64,000 nt of DNA from Pseudomonadota bacterium. Its GTDB lineage: Bacteria; Pseudomonadota; Gammaproteobacteria; Xanthomonadales; Rhodanobacteraceae. The stretch spans positions 1-64,000 of the forward strand of contig JAFEFO010000026.1 in assembly GCA_018240565.1 (NCBI GenBank), read 5' to 3'. This document shows, one piece after another, positions 52,708 to 60,763 of the stretch (its first letter is position 1; each line of letters opens with the position of its first letter). The notes under the pieces were generated by a model, which was given only the letters and a program-made list of their open reading frames with translations, did not search any database and had not been told where the DNA came from. Made by a program: the position numbers and the translations under genes.

Positions 52708-53361
52708 TCAGTCGAGGCTGCCGGCGGCGTAGTGTTCGTCGCCGGTTGTCGCCAGCGCGGTTTCCAGGGATAGCCGAAGCGCCTGGATCATCGTTGCGAG
52801 CGGCATGCCGGGAGCGCCCGCGTGGCGCGTCGCCTGCTCCGGCGAATACGGAACATGCACGAAGCCGCCGCGCGCGCGACGCCGGCGCAGCGCGTGCATC
52901 AACGCGAAAAACACCTGGTTGCACACGAACGTGCCCGCGGTCTGCGACAACGCGGCGGGAATGCCGGCGGCGTGCAGGCGTGCCAGCATGGCCTTGATCG
53001 GCAACGTGGAAAAATACGCATTTGGTGCATTATCCACAATGCGAACATCGACCGGCTGGGCGCCGGCGTTGTCGGCAATGCGTGCGTCGATCAGGTTGAT
53101 CGCCACGCGTTCGAGCGATATGCCCGCGCGACCGCCGGCCTGGCCCAGCGCCAGCACCAGGACGGGACGATGCGTGCGCAGCAGTGCATGCAGCGTTGGC
53201 AACGATGCGCCGAATTGCGTCGGCAGGATCGCGCCAACAACCCGGTGCCCGGCGATGTGCTGCCCGTGCAGTGCCTGCGCAATCTGCTGCGAGGGGTTCG
53301 TCGCTTCGCCGCCGAACGGATCGAAGCCGGTGACCAAGGCAATGGGCGTGCGTTTGCTCAT
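52708..53361 (-). CDS. pcp: Pyroglutamyl-peptidase I
   Basis: Pcp removes N-terminal 5-oxoproline from peptides. The 217-residue product has ALVTGFDPFGGEATNPS, catalytic Glu in RAGISLERVAINL, Cys in TAGTFVCNQVFF and His in GGFVHVPYSPEQ. It overlaps the DUF979 gene by 4 bp (ATGA). PxpABC, which uses 5-oxoproline, is at 57178-59593. Confidence 0.95.
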   Translation of the reverse strand: MSKRTPIALVTGFDPFGGEATNPSQQIAQALHGQHIAGHRVVGAILPTQFGASLPTLHALLRTHRPVLVLALGQAGGRAGISLERVAINLIDARIADNAGAQPVDVRIVDNAPNAYFSTLPIKAMLARLHAAGIPAALSQTAGTFVCNQVFFALMHALRRRRARGGFVHVPYSPEQATRHAGAPGMPLATMIQALRLSLETALATTGDEHYAAGSLD

Positions 53362-54332
53362 CGGAACGCAAAAGACCAGATCAGCACGAGATTGATCGCG
53401 AGCAACCACAATGCCGTCGGTACCTGCGCGCGGATCACGCCGTTGGGATCGCGCAGTTCGAGCAAGGCCGCGGGCACGATGTTGAAATTCGCAGCCATCG
53501 GCGTGAGCAGGGTGCCGCAGTAACCGGTGAGCATGCCCAGCGCGCCGAGTGCCGCTGCGTTCGCGTGATGCTGGCCGATCAGCAATGGCAGGCCGACACC
53601 GGCCATCATCACCGGGAACGCGGCGAAGGCATTTCCCATGATCACGGTGAACGCGACCATGCCGGCGGCGAAGGCGAGCACGCACGCCAGGCGCGATTGC
53701 ACTGGAATCGCCGCTGCGGTGAGATGCGCGATCGCCTCGCCGACGCCGGTCACTGCGAATACGGCGCCGAGCATGGCCAGCAGCATCGGCAGCAGCGCGG
53801 CCCACGACAGCGCATCGAGCAGCCGTCCGGTTTCGGTGATGGCATCGCCCACGCGCGCGCGCGTAAAGGCGATCGCCGCGAACGTGGCCAGTACGCAGGC
53901 CAGGCCCAACGCGAGCAGAGTGCCTTCCGCTCGCCCGAGCTGGTCGATTCCGCCAAAATGGGCAAAGGGCAGGGCCAGGGTGAACACCAGCGTGCCGAAC
54001 GGAATGATCAGCGCGGGCAGGAACAGTTTGTGCCCGAGGCGTTGCGCACTCACGCGGCGGCGTGCGTGGTCGGCGGCGGATTCCGTGGTTGGCGCGCGGC
54101 GCAGGAAACCGGCGATCAGGCCCAGCGCGATCACGCCGGCGCCGGCAAGTTGCTCCGGCAACGCGTTGCCGTGCGCCGCGGCGGATTTGGCAACATCGCC
54201 GAGCAGGAAGATCGCCGCGAGAATGCCCCAGAATGCGACGTGCGCCCAGCGCCGCAGGCGCGCTTCGCGCAACGAGCAGGCGACGAGCAGGACGCCGCAG
54301 AGCCAGTAGACGTATTCGACGCGGAGGATCAT
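53358..54332 (-). CDS. DUF979 membrane protein (candidate 5-oxoproline transporter half)
   Basis: The 324-residue protein is strongly hydrophobic with about 9-10 membrane segments and motifs FTVIMGNAFAAFPVMMAGVG and GYCGTLLTPMAANFNIVPAA. With DUF969 it forms a paired permease family often next to pcp. A 5-oxoproline or pyroglutamyl-peptide transport role is inference from context. Its ATG overlaps the DUF969 stop (ATGA). Confidence 0.85.
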   Translation of the reverse strand: MILRVEYVYWLCGVLLVACSLREARLRRWAHVAFWGILAAIFLLGDVAKSAAAHGNALPEQLAGAGVIALGLIAGFLRRAPTTESAADHARRRVSAQRLGHKLFLPALIIPFGTLVFTLALPFAHFGGIDQLGRAEGTLLALGLACVLATFAAIAFTRARVGDAITETGRLLDALSWAALLPMLLAMLGAVFAVTGVGEAIAHLTAAAIPVQSRLACVLAFAAGMVAFTVIMGNAFAAFPVMMAGVGLPLLIGQHHANAAALGALGMLTGYCGTLLTPMAANFNIVPAALLELRDPNGVIRAQVPTALWLLAINLVLIWSFAFR

Positions 54333-55204
54333 GGTCGCGACCGATGGCCTGAGCCGCTATTTTTTCCCTCTCCCGCTGGCGGGAGAGGGTTGGGGTGAGG
54401 GTGGCCTGCGTTCGAAAGAATTCCACCCTCACCCGCGCCTGCGGCGCGGCTACGCGGTCCATGCTCCGCATCCGTTCGCACATCCTTGTGCTCACCCTTT
54501 GCGGCTGCACCGCTTCGACCTCTCCCGCCAGCGGGAGAGGCGTTTTGGCGCAGCCGCCGCTGCATCCGCATCGCGCGCACGCTCTGGATGACGAATGCCG
54601 CGATCGCGGTCGGCAAGGCCCACAGCGCGATGTGGCGCGGATCGAGGACGATGCCGTTCTGCGCGTAGAAGCCCTGGATCAGCAACACCGCGCCGAAGGC
54701 GATGAAGATGTCCTCGCCGAAAAACAGTCCGGTGTTGTCGGTGGCGGCGGCGAACGCGCGGATGCGTTCGCGCGCGGCGAGGTCCACATCCGGATCGATT
54801 TTTTCCGCCGCCGCCTCGGCCATGGGCGCCAGCAACGGGCGCACGGTCTGCGGATGCCCGGCGATACCGGTGAGTCCGAGCATGGACAGCACCTGGCGCA
54901 CGGCAAGATAGCCGATCAACAAGCGCGCGAACGTGAAACGGCGCATGCGCGCAATCCAGTTTGCCGCATGTTCGCGCAATCCCGCGCGTTCCAGCAGGCC
55001 GATGGTCGGCAGGGTCAACAGCAACACCAGCAGGTTTCGGCTGTCGATGAACTTGGCGCCGAGAAGGGCGAGCAGGTCGGGAATCGACACACCGGACAGC
55101 AGTGCCGACACCGCGGCCGCGATGACGACGACCAGCGCCGGGTTGGCGCGCAGCGCAAAACCCGCGACGACCACCGCGACGCCGAGCAAGGGCCAATAGT
55201 TCAT
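54329..55204 (-). CDS. DUF969 membrane protein with repeat-derived C-terminus
   Basis: The 291-residue product starts MNYWPLLGVAVVVAGFALRA and has about 6-7 membrane segments, with LLVLLLTLPTIGLLERAGLR, then LLIGYLAVRQVLSMLGLTGI and AATDNTGLFFGEDIFIAFGA. It is the partner of DUF979. About 65 C-terminal residues are encoded by inserted palindromic repeats (54363-54545) and are low-complexity; even so the last bases keep the ATGA overlap with DUF979. The longer frame upstream (55225) is less likely. Confidence 0.85.
   Translation of the reverse strand: MNYWPLLGVAVVVAGFALRANPALVVVIAAAVSALLSGVSIPDLLALLGAKFIDSRNLLVLLLTLPTIGLLERAGLREHAANWIARMRRFTFARLLIGYLAVRQVLSMLGLTGIAGHPQTVRPLLAPMAEAAAEKIDPDVDLAARERIRAFAAATDNTGLFFGEDIFIAFGAVLLIQGFYAQNGIVLDPRHIALWALPTAIAAFVIQSVRAMRMQRRLRQNASPAGGRGRSGAAAKGEHKDVRTDAEHGPRSRAAGAGEGGILSNAGHPHPNPLPPAGEGKNSGSGHRSRP
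54363..54545. repeat. Palindromic repeat inserted in the DUF969 gene
   Basis: CTCTCCCGCTGGCGGGAGAG at the left and an inverted CTCTCCCGCCAGCGGGAGAG at the right flank about 130 bp with further CACCCTCACCC-type elements. It is the same repeat class as in metG. Confidence 0.85.
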
Positions 55205-55256
55205 GCGCGCGAGTATGGCATACACTCAGGCTTGGTCCGATGCGGATTGGCATGCC

Positions 55257-55904
55257 ATGTTGAAGTTGCTCGTGCGCAGTTTCGCAGTGTCCCTCGACGG
55301 ATTCGGCGCCGGCCCGGATCAAAGTCTGGAGTGTCCGCTGGGCGTGCGCGGGCCGGAATTGATGGAATGGTTTTTCCATTCGCGCTTCTGGAATGCGATG
55401 CACGGCAAGGACGGCGGCGAAACCGGAACCGACGATGCGATTGCCGCGCAAGGCTTCGACAACATCGGCGCGTGGATTCTCGGGCGCAACATGTTCGGCC
55501 CCATACGCGGGCCGTGGCCGGACGAATCATGGCGCGGCTGGTGGGGCGACGAGCCGCCGTACCATGTGCCGGTGTTCGTGCTCACGCATCACCTGCGCGC
55601 GCCGCTGGCGATGAAAGGTGGGACGACATTCCATTTCGTCACCGACGGCATCGCGTCCGCGCTGGCGCAAGCACGCGAGGCTGCGAACGGCCGCGACGTG
55701 CGTCTGGGCGGCGGCGTGGCGACGCTGCGCGAATACCTGCGCGCGCGCCTGATCGACGAATTGCATCTGGCCGTGTCGCCGGTGCTGCTCGGTCGTGGCG
55801 AAGCGCTGTTTCACGACATCGACTTGCCCGCTCTAGGATACGAATGCACCAAGACCGTCGCCGGCGAACGCGCGACGCATGTCTATTTGCACAGACGGGA
55901 TTGA
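55257..55904 (+). CDS. Dihydrofolate-reductase-like (RibD C-terminal) protein
   Basis: The 215-residue product matches the RibD_C/DHFR-like family: FAVSLDGFGAGPDQSLECPL near residue 7, GAWILGRNMFGPIRGPW, FVLTHHLRAPLAM, DVRLGGGVATLREYLRARLI, DELHLAVSPVLLGRGEALF. Such stand-alone proteins are presumed NAD(P)H reductases, with substrate unknown. It is divergent from the DUF969 operon; ATG 55257 was chosen because the family start is here. Confidence 0.85.
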   Translation: MLKLLVRSFAVSLDGFGAGPDQSLECPLGVRGPELMEWFFHSRFWNAMHGKDGGETGTDDAIAAQGFDNIGAWILGRNMFGPIRGPWPDESWRGWWGDEPPYHVPVFVLTHHLRAPLAMKGGTTFHFVTDGIASALAQAREAANGRDVRLGGGVATLREYLRARLIDELHLAVSPVLLGRGEALFHDIDLPALGYECTKTVAGERATHVYLHRRD

Positions 55905-55949
55905 TCGCCGCAACGGCAAGGCATGCGGCGATGCCACCACCACATTATG

Positions 55950-55991
55950 CCCGGGTAATATTTGACAATATATTATATCCGGGTAAAATAT
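55950..55991 (+). promoter_or_regulatory. Promoter and direct repeats before the DUF2239 gene
   Basis: CCGGGTAATATT (55951) and CCGGGTAAAATAT (55979) are direct repeats 28 bp apart. TTGACA (55962-55967) and TAAAAT (55984-55989) with 16 bp between form a good sigma-70 promoter. The repeats overlap it, so an activator or repressor site is plausible. Confidence 0.6.
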
Positions 55992-56018
55992 GGCGATCCC
56001 ACTTTCGAGCCCGCACGA

Positions 56019-56648
56019 ATGAACACGACCGACCACCCTTCATGGATCGCCTTCGCAAGGAACAAATGCATTGCCCGTGGCACGCCGCGCGAGGTGGCTG
56101 CTGCCGCCAAGCGCCTTGCGGGCGACGATGCGCTCGTGTTCGACGCGCAAACAAGCGAGCCGATCGAAATCGATTTGCGCGGATCGCTGGCCGCGGTCCT
56201 CAAGCGCTTGCCGGATGAACCATCGACGGATGCTGCAAGCGATCAATCGCCATCGACACCCGCGCACCGTACTGCCGGCCGTCCCCGGTTGGGCGTGATC
56301 GCGCGTGAAGTCACGTTGCTGCCGCGCCATTGGGACTGGCTTGCCTCGCAACCCGGCGGCGCTTCGGTGGCCTTGCGCAAATTGGTCGAGTCCGGGATGC
56401 GCGCGAACCGCGAGGCGGATCGCGTGCGCCAGGCGCGTGAATCCGCCTATCGCTTCATGCATGCCATGGCAGGCAACCATGCCGGTTTCGAGGAAGCCAC
56501 GCGCGCCCTGTTTGCCGGCAACCTGGATGCGTTGCAGGCACATATCGCGAAATGGCCACGCGATGTTCGCCGGCATGCCGAGGGCCTTGCGGTTGCCTGC
56601 ATGGCGCATGACGGTGAATCGTCCACGTCGGGCGGCGCATCCGCATAG
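56019..56648 (+). CDS. DUF2239-family protein
   Basis: The 209-residue product has DUF2239 motifs: WIAFARNKCIARGTPREVAA, VFDAQTSEPIEIDLRGS, and GRPRLGVIAREVTLLPRHWD followed by WLASQPGGASVALRKLVESG. Function unknown; the C-terminal helical part resembles a DNA-binding or dimerisation region. ATG 56019 was chosen because the motif begins shortly after it. Confidence 0.8.
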   Translation: MNTTDHPSWIAFARNKCIARGTPREVAAAAKRLAGDDALVFDAQTSEPIEIDLRGSLAAVLKRLPDEPSTDAASDQSPSTPAHRTAGRPRLGVIAREVTLLPRHWDWLASQPGGASVALRKLVESGMRANREADRVRQARESAYRFMHAMAGNHAGFEEATRALFAGNLDALQAHIAKWPRDVRRHAEGLAVACMAHDGESSTSGGASA

Positions 56649-56773
56649 TATGCTTTCGCCATGATGTGCGGATCGGGCAGGCCTTGTTCACGTTCCGGCC
56701 TGCCATGACCTGGAATGTCGACAACCTTAATCAATCGGGTTCGCGCAGGTCCGCGAACCCCAGGAGATCGGAA

Positions 56774-57187
56774 ATGACCAACAAACCCAAACTGACGATC
56801 TCATCGCTCGACGCCGAGCGTTTGGAGAAGCTGATCGATTCACTCTCCGACTCGGCATTTCCCGGCAAAAAGGATCTGGAAGCGGAGTTGGCGCGTGCGC
56901 AGATCGTGGCGCCGAAAGACGTGCCGCCGACGGTGGTGACGATGAATTCGACGGTGCGATTCGGGGTCGAGTCCTCACATGAGGAATTTCGTCTGACCTT
57001 GGTCTATCCCAAGGACATCGACACGTCGGGCGAAAAGATCTCCATACTCGCGCCGGTCGGCAGCGCCTTGCTCGGGCTGTCGCAGGGTGACGAGATCGAA
57101 TGGCCGAAGCCCGGCGGCGGCGTGCTGCGCGTTCGCATCAAGGAAGTCGTCTACCAGCCGGAACGCGCCGGCGAGCATCACCGCTGA
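56774..57187 (+). CDS. rnk: Rnk-type regulator of nucleoside diphosphate kinase
   Basis: The 137-residue product matches Rnk/GreA-C proteins: ISSLDAERLEKLIDS, NSTVRFGVESSHEEFRLTLV, YPKDIDTSGEKISILAPVGS, and ALLGLSQGDEIEWP near the end. Rnk binds RNA polymerase near the secondary channel. GGAGATCGG precedes ATG 56774. Its 3' end overlaps pxpA by 10 bp on the opposite strand. Confidence 0.92.
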   Translation: MTNKPKLTISSLDAERLEKLIDSLSDSAFPGKKDLEAELARAQIVAPKDVPPTVVTMNSTVRFGVESSHEEFRLTLVYPKDIDTSGEKISILAPVGSALLGLSQGDEIEWPKPGGGVLRVRIKEVVYQPERAGEHHR

Positions 57188-57939
57188 TGGCGGGCGATCG
57201 TAACCCCCGCGCTCGTGAGGGCTTCGTGCAGTCGTCGCGCAAACCGCGCCGCATCGGGGCGATCGCCATGCACGCAGAGCGTGCCGGCCTTTAGCGCCAG
57301 CGTGCCGCCGCTGCGCACATCGACCGATCCCTGCGTGGCGATCTGCAGCGCTTGCGCGACGGCGGCATCGGCGTCCTCGATCACGGCGCCGGCGATGCTG
57401 CGCGGCGTGAGCGAGCCGTCCGCTTCGTAGCGGCGATCGGTGAAAGCTTCGTGCGCGACGGCAAGACCGATTGCCGCGCCAGCCTTCGGCAATTCACTGC
57501 CGGCGCGTCCGACGAGGACGAGGTGCGCATCGAAATCGCGCACCGCACGGGCGATCGCGTCGGCGAGAGCGGTGTCCTTGGCGGCCATGTTGTACAGCGC
57601 GCCATGCGGTTTCACGTGCGCGACGCGCGTGCCGGCCGCGTGCGCGAACGCCGCCAGGGCTCCGATCTGGTACAGCGTCATCGCATAGGTTTCGTTCGTC
57701 GAGACTTTCATCTCGCGCCGACCGAAACCTTGCAGGTCGGGCAGGGAAACGTGCGCGCCGATGGCCACATCGTGTTGTTTCGCCTGCAGTACCGTTTGCT
57801 GCATTGTGGAAAAATCCCCGGCGTGGAAGCCGCAGGCGATGTTGGCCGAGGTGATCCATGGCATCACGCCGGCGTCATCGCCCATCGTCCATGCGCCGAA
57901 GGATTCGCCCAAATCGCAATTGAGGTCGATGCGGATCAT
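57178..57939 (-). CDS. pxpA: 5-oxoprolinase subunit A
   Basis: PxpA (LamB/YcsF family) opens the 5-oxoproline ring together with PxpB and PxpC, using ATP. The 253-residue product has IDLNCDLGESFGAWTMGDDA, ITSANIACGFHAGDFSTMQQ, and AHVSLPDLQGFGRREMKVST. The pxpC gene overlaps upstream by 4 bp. Confidence 0.96.
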   Translation of the reverse strand: MIRIDLNCDLGESFGAWTMGDDAGVMPWITSANIACGFHAGDFSTMQQTVLQAKQHDVAIGAHVSLPDLQGFGRREMKVSTNETYAMTLYQIGALAAFAHAAGTRVAHVKPHGALYNMAAKDTALADAIARAVRDFDAHLVLVGRAGSELPKAGAAIGLAVAHEAFTDRRYEADGSLTPRSIAGAVIEDADAAVAQALQIATQGSVDVRSGGTLALKAGTLCVHGDRPDAARFARRLHEALTSAGVTIARHQR

Positions 57940-58922
57940 TGCAAACGCTCTCGTAGGGTTCTGGCGAGCGCGGTGAGTGCGCGTTCGCGTTCAAGATAGC
58001 GCGTTTGCGCCTCGTCGAGCGAGACGCGCGCGAAGCGTACGTTGTCGCCGGGCCGGCGCTGGGCCATGCGCGGCTGGTCGACGGCGATGACATGGCCGAT
58101 GCGCGGATAGCCGCCGCAGGTCGGCGCCTCGGCCATCAGCACGATCGGATCGCCGCTCGGCGGCAGTTGCATCGTGCCGGGCACGACGCCGGCGGAGACG
58201 AGTTCGAGCGGCTCGCGCAGATCGAGCCGCGCCTCGCGCAGGCGCAGGCCCATGCGGCTGGAATCGCCGCCGATGCGAAACGTCGCGTCGACGAGCCGTC
58301 GTTGCGCCGCATCGGTCAATTGCGCGAAATGCGCGCCTTCAATGATGCCGATGGGATTGTCCAGGCTCAGGTCCAACCAATGGCGGGGATTGAGCGACCA
58401 CGTCGCGGCGCAAACGTCCGGGTCGCTGGATGCGGATGCGCGCGCATCGAGCCGGCGCAACAGCATGCGATGCAAATTCGGCGGCGATTCCGCAACAGGC
58501 AGCGCATCGCCAGCACCGAGCGGACTGCCGAGCCCGCCGGCGATATCGACGCTGCGCGAGCCAAGCAGGGCGGCGCTGTCGATACCGCCTGCGATGGCCA
58601 GATACGCATACGCGCCGCGTGCCATCGTGCCAAACGCGATCTGTGCACCGGCGCGCACCGCGACGGGTCGCCACATCGGCAAGCCGTCCAGCGCGGCACC
58701 GGTGAGCGCGACGACGCAGTCGACGTCGAAGCGCAGGCGCGGGCCACGCAGGGTGATCTCGATCGCCGCGGCATCGCCGGTGTTGCCGACGAGCAGGTTC
58801 GCCAGCCGCCGCGAGACCTCGTCCATCGCGCCGGACGCACCGACGCCGAGCGCCGCATGGCCGTGGCGGCCGCCATCCTGCACGCTGGTCTGCCAGCCCG
58901 GCGCGAGGATCGAAATGGTCAT
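57936..58922 (-). CDS. pxpC: 5-oxoprolinase subunit C (KipA-like)
   Basis: The 328-residue product has biotin-carboxylase-C-like KipA motifs: [69 protein letters not shown] near residue 100, and [17 protein letters not shown]. It overlaps pxpB and pxpA by 4 bp each, as in a stoichiometric complex. Confidence 0.95.
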   Translation of the reverse strand: MTISILAPGWQTSVQDGGRHGHAALGVGASGAMDEVSRRLANLLVGNTGDAAAIEITLRGPRLRFDVDCVVALTGAALDGLPMWRPVAVRAGAQIAFGTMARGAYAYLAIAGGIDSAALLGSRSVDIAGGLGSPLGAGDALPVAESPPNLHRMLLRRLDARASASSDPDVCAATWSLNPRHWLDLSLDNPIGIIEGAHFAQLTDAAQRRLVDATFRIGGDSSRMGLRLREARLDLREPLELVSAGVVPGTMQLPPSGDPIVLMAEAPTCGGYPRIGHVIAVDQPRMAQRRPGDNVRFARVSLDEAQTRYLERERALTALARTLRERLQ

Positions 58923-59593
58923 TGGCTTACAAACTTCACGCGTTGTCCCGGCGTCAGCAAGGCGGGCGGATCGCGCGCGGGATCGAACAGGTTCATGGCT
59001 GTACGCCCGATCAGATGCCAGCCACCGGGCGTCTCGCGTGGGTACACACCCGTCTGCGCGCCGCCGATGGCGACCGAGCCTGCGGGCACGCGTGCGCGTG
59101 GCGTGGCGCGACGCGGCATGTGCAACGCCGCGTCCAGGCCGAGCAGATACGCGAAACCGGGCGTGAAGCCGAGCATGGCGACGCGGTACTCGGCGCTGCA
59201 GTGCAAATCGATCACGGCATCGCGCGACAGGCCGGCGTGCGCGGCGACGTCGTCAAGGTCCGGGCCGGACTCGCCGCCGTAGGTAACGGGGACTTCGATG
59301 ACGCCGGCATCGACGTCTGCCTGCGCTGCGACATTTTCCACAAGTGTACCCAGGCGCGCGGTGAGGTTGGCAAATGGCGATTGCGCTGCATGGGTATTGA
59401 TCCATGCGCCCGGGTCGTAGCGCACGCATACGCTGGCGTAGGCGGGCGCGACGTCGACGACGCCGGGCAGGCGCGCCGATTTCACGGCATGCGCGATGGC
59501 CAGGGCCTGCGCGTTGACAGCGGTGTCGATCGCATCGCCGCAATGGATCAACAGCGCGCTATCGCCGAGCGCTTCGATGTGCGGCGGGTTCAT
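58919..59593 (-). CDS. pxpB: 5-oxoprolinase subunit B (KipI-like)
   Basis: The 224-residue product has KipI motifs: [89 protein letters not shown] and [20 protein letters not shown] 59593 (MNPPHIEA) overlaps the HIT-gene stop. Confidence 0.95.
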   Translation of the reverse strand: MNPPHIEALGDSALLIHCGDAIDTAVNAQALAIAHAVKSARLPGVVDVAPAYASVCVRYDPGAWINTHAAQSPFANLTARLGTLVENVAAQADVDAGVIEVPVTYGGESGPDLDDVAAHAGLSRDAVIDLHCSAEYRVAMLGFTPGFAYLLGLDAALHMPRRATPRARVPAGSVAIGGAQTGVYPRETPGGWHLIGRTAMNLFDPARDPPALLTPGQRVKFVSQ

Positions 59594-60018
59594 GTGCCGG
59601 GGATCTCCAGCGCGCGTCGCAGTGCCTGCAGCCTGACGCCGCACGCGTCGCTTGCATAAGGCGCGCGATCACCGAATCCCCACACCGGGCGTGGCCACGC
59701 GACGTCGCTTGCAAAGCGCGCGATGACGTGGAGGTGCAGTTGCGCAACGACATTGCCGAGCGCGGCGATGTTGAGCTTGTCCGGCGCGAAGAGCGTCTGC
59801 AATGCGCGAGCGCAGCGATTGACTTCGGCAAGCAGCGCTTGCTGTGCGGCGGTACCGAGGTCGGTCAGCTCGCGCAGGCTGGCACGGCGCGGAACGAGGA
59901 CCAACCACGCAAAGCGCGCGTCGTCCATCAGCAGCACGCGCGAGAGTTGCAGATCGCCGACGAAGTGCGTGTCGGCGGCAAGGCGCGCATCCAGGGTGAA
60001 TTCCGGCTCGTCGCGCAT
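59590..60018 (-). CDS. HIT-domain protein
   Basis: The 142-residue product has the HIT-family core, with [20 protein letters not shown] near residue 25 and [10 protein letters not shown] near 97 (HxHxHxx with Gln at the first His position). HIT proteins are nucleotide hydrolases or transferases. It overlaps pxpB (ATGA). Confidence 0.85.
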   Translation of the reverse strand: MRDEPEFTLDARLAADTHFVGDLQLSRVLLMDDARFAWLVLVPRRASLRELTDLGTAAQQALLAEVNRCARALQTLFAPDKLNIAALGNVVAQLHLHVIARFASDVAWPRPVWGFGDRAPYASDACGVRLQALRRALEIPGT

Positions 60019-60019
60019 G

Positions 60020-60688
60020 TCAGGCCAGGTGTTCGGCGAACAGGGCGAGCGTGCGCTCCAATGCCAACTTCGCCGCAGCCGCGTTGTGGGCATGCGCGTC
60101 GACATCGCGGTTGAAGGCGTGCCCGCAGTTCGCGTAAACGTAGATCGGCGCATTCGGCCAGGCGGCGCGTTGCTTGGCGATGGCTTCGGGTGGAATCGAA
60201 GGATCGTCCGCGCCGAAGTGGAAGATCGCCGGCGCCTTGAGCGGCTCATCGAGGAAGCCGACGTTGCGTGCGCCGTAGTAGCTCGATGCCGGCAGCGCCA
60301 GCACTTGCGCTGCACGCAATGCAACCGTGCCGCCCCAGCAATAGCCGACCACGCCGATCTTTCCGGACGAAGCGATGGATTCGGCGGCGCTGGCGACGGC
60401 TTCCACCGCGCGATCCATGCCGACCTCCAGCGCCAGTTCCTTGCCGCGCGCCATGCCGGTCTTGTCGTAGGCGAGTTCCACGTCGTTCTCGGCGAAATCG
60501 AAAAACGCCGGTGCGATGGCGGTGTAGCCGTATCCTGCGTAGCAGTCGGCGACGGCGCGGATGTGCGCGTTGACGCCGAAGATTTCCTGCGCCACGACGA
60601 TGCCGCCCCTGGGCTTGCCGGCGGGTTTGGCCAGATAGGCGCCGATGCAATGCATGCCGGCGGTGTTGAGCTTGAGGCGTTCGCCCAT
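60020..60688 (-). CDS. Dienelactone-hydrolase-family protein
   Basis: The 222-residue product has GGIVVAQEIFGVNAHIRAVA (Glu of the triad region), nucleophile Cys in VVGYCWGGTVA near residue 112, Asp in HFGADDPSIP and His in CGHAFNRDVD. It is an alpha/beta hydrolase with carboxymethylenebutenolidase-like sequence; the true substrate is unknown. It is 1 bp from the HIT start. Confidence 0.92.
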   Translation of the reverse strand: MGERLKLNTAGMHCIGAYLAKPAGKPRGGIVVAQEIFGVNAHIRAVADCYAGYGYTAIAPAFFDFAENDVELAYDKTGMARGKELALEVGMDRAVEAVASAAESIASSGKIGVVGYCWGGTVALRAAQVLALPASSYYGARNVGFLDEPLKAPAIFHFGADDPSIPPEAIAKQRAAWPNAPIYVYANCGHAFNRDVDAHAHNAAAAKLALERTLALFAEHLA

Positions 60689-60763
60689 GGCCGTTTTTCC
60701 GCTGAAGATGGCTGGCAGCGTATCCCGGCATACGCGCTTGTCAATCGCGCGTGGTTCGCAGGA

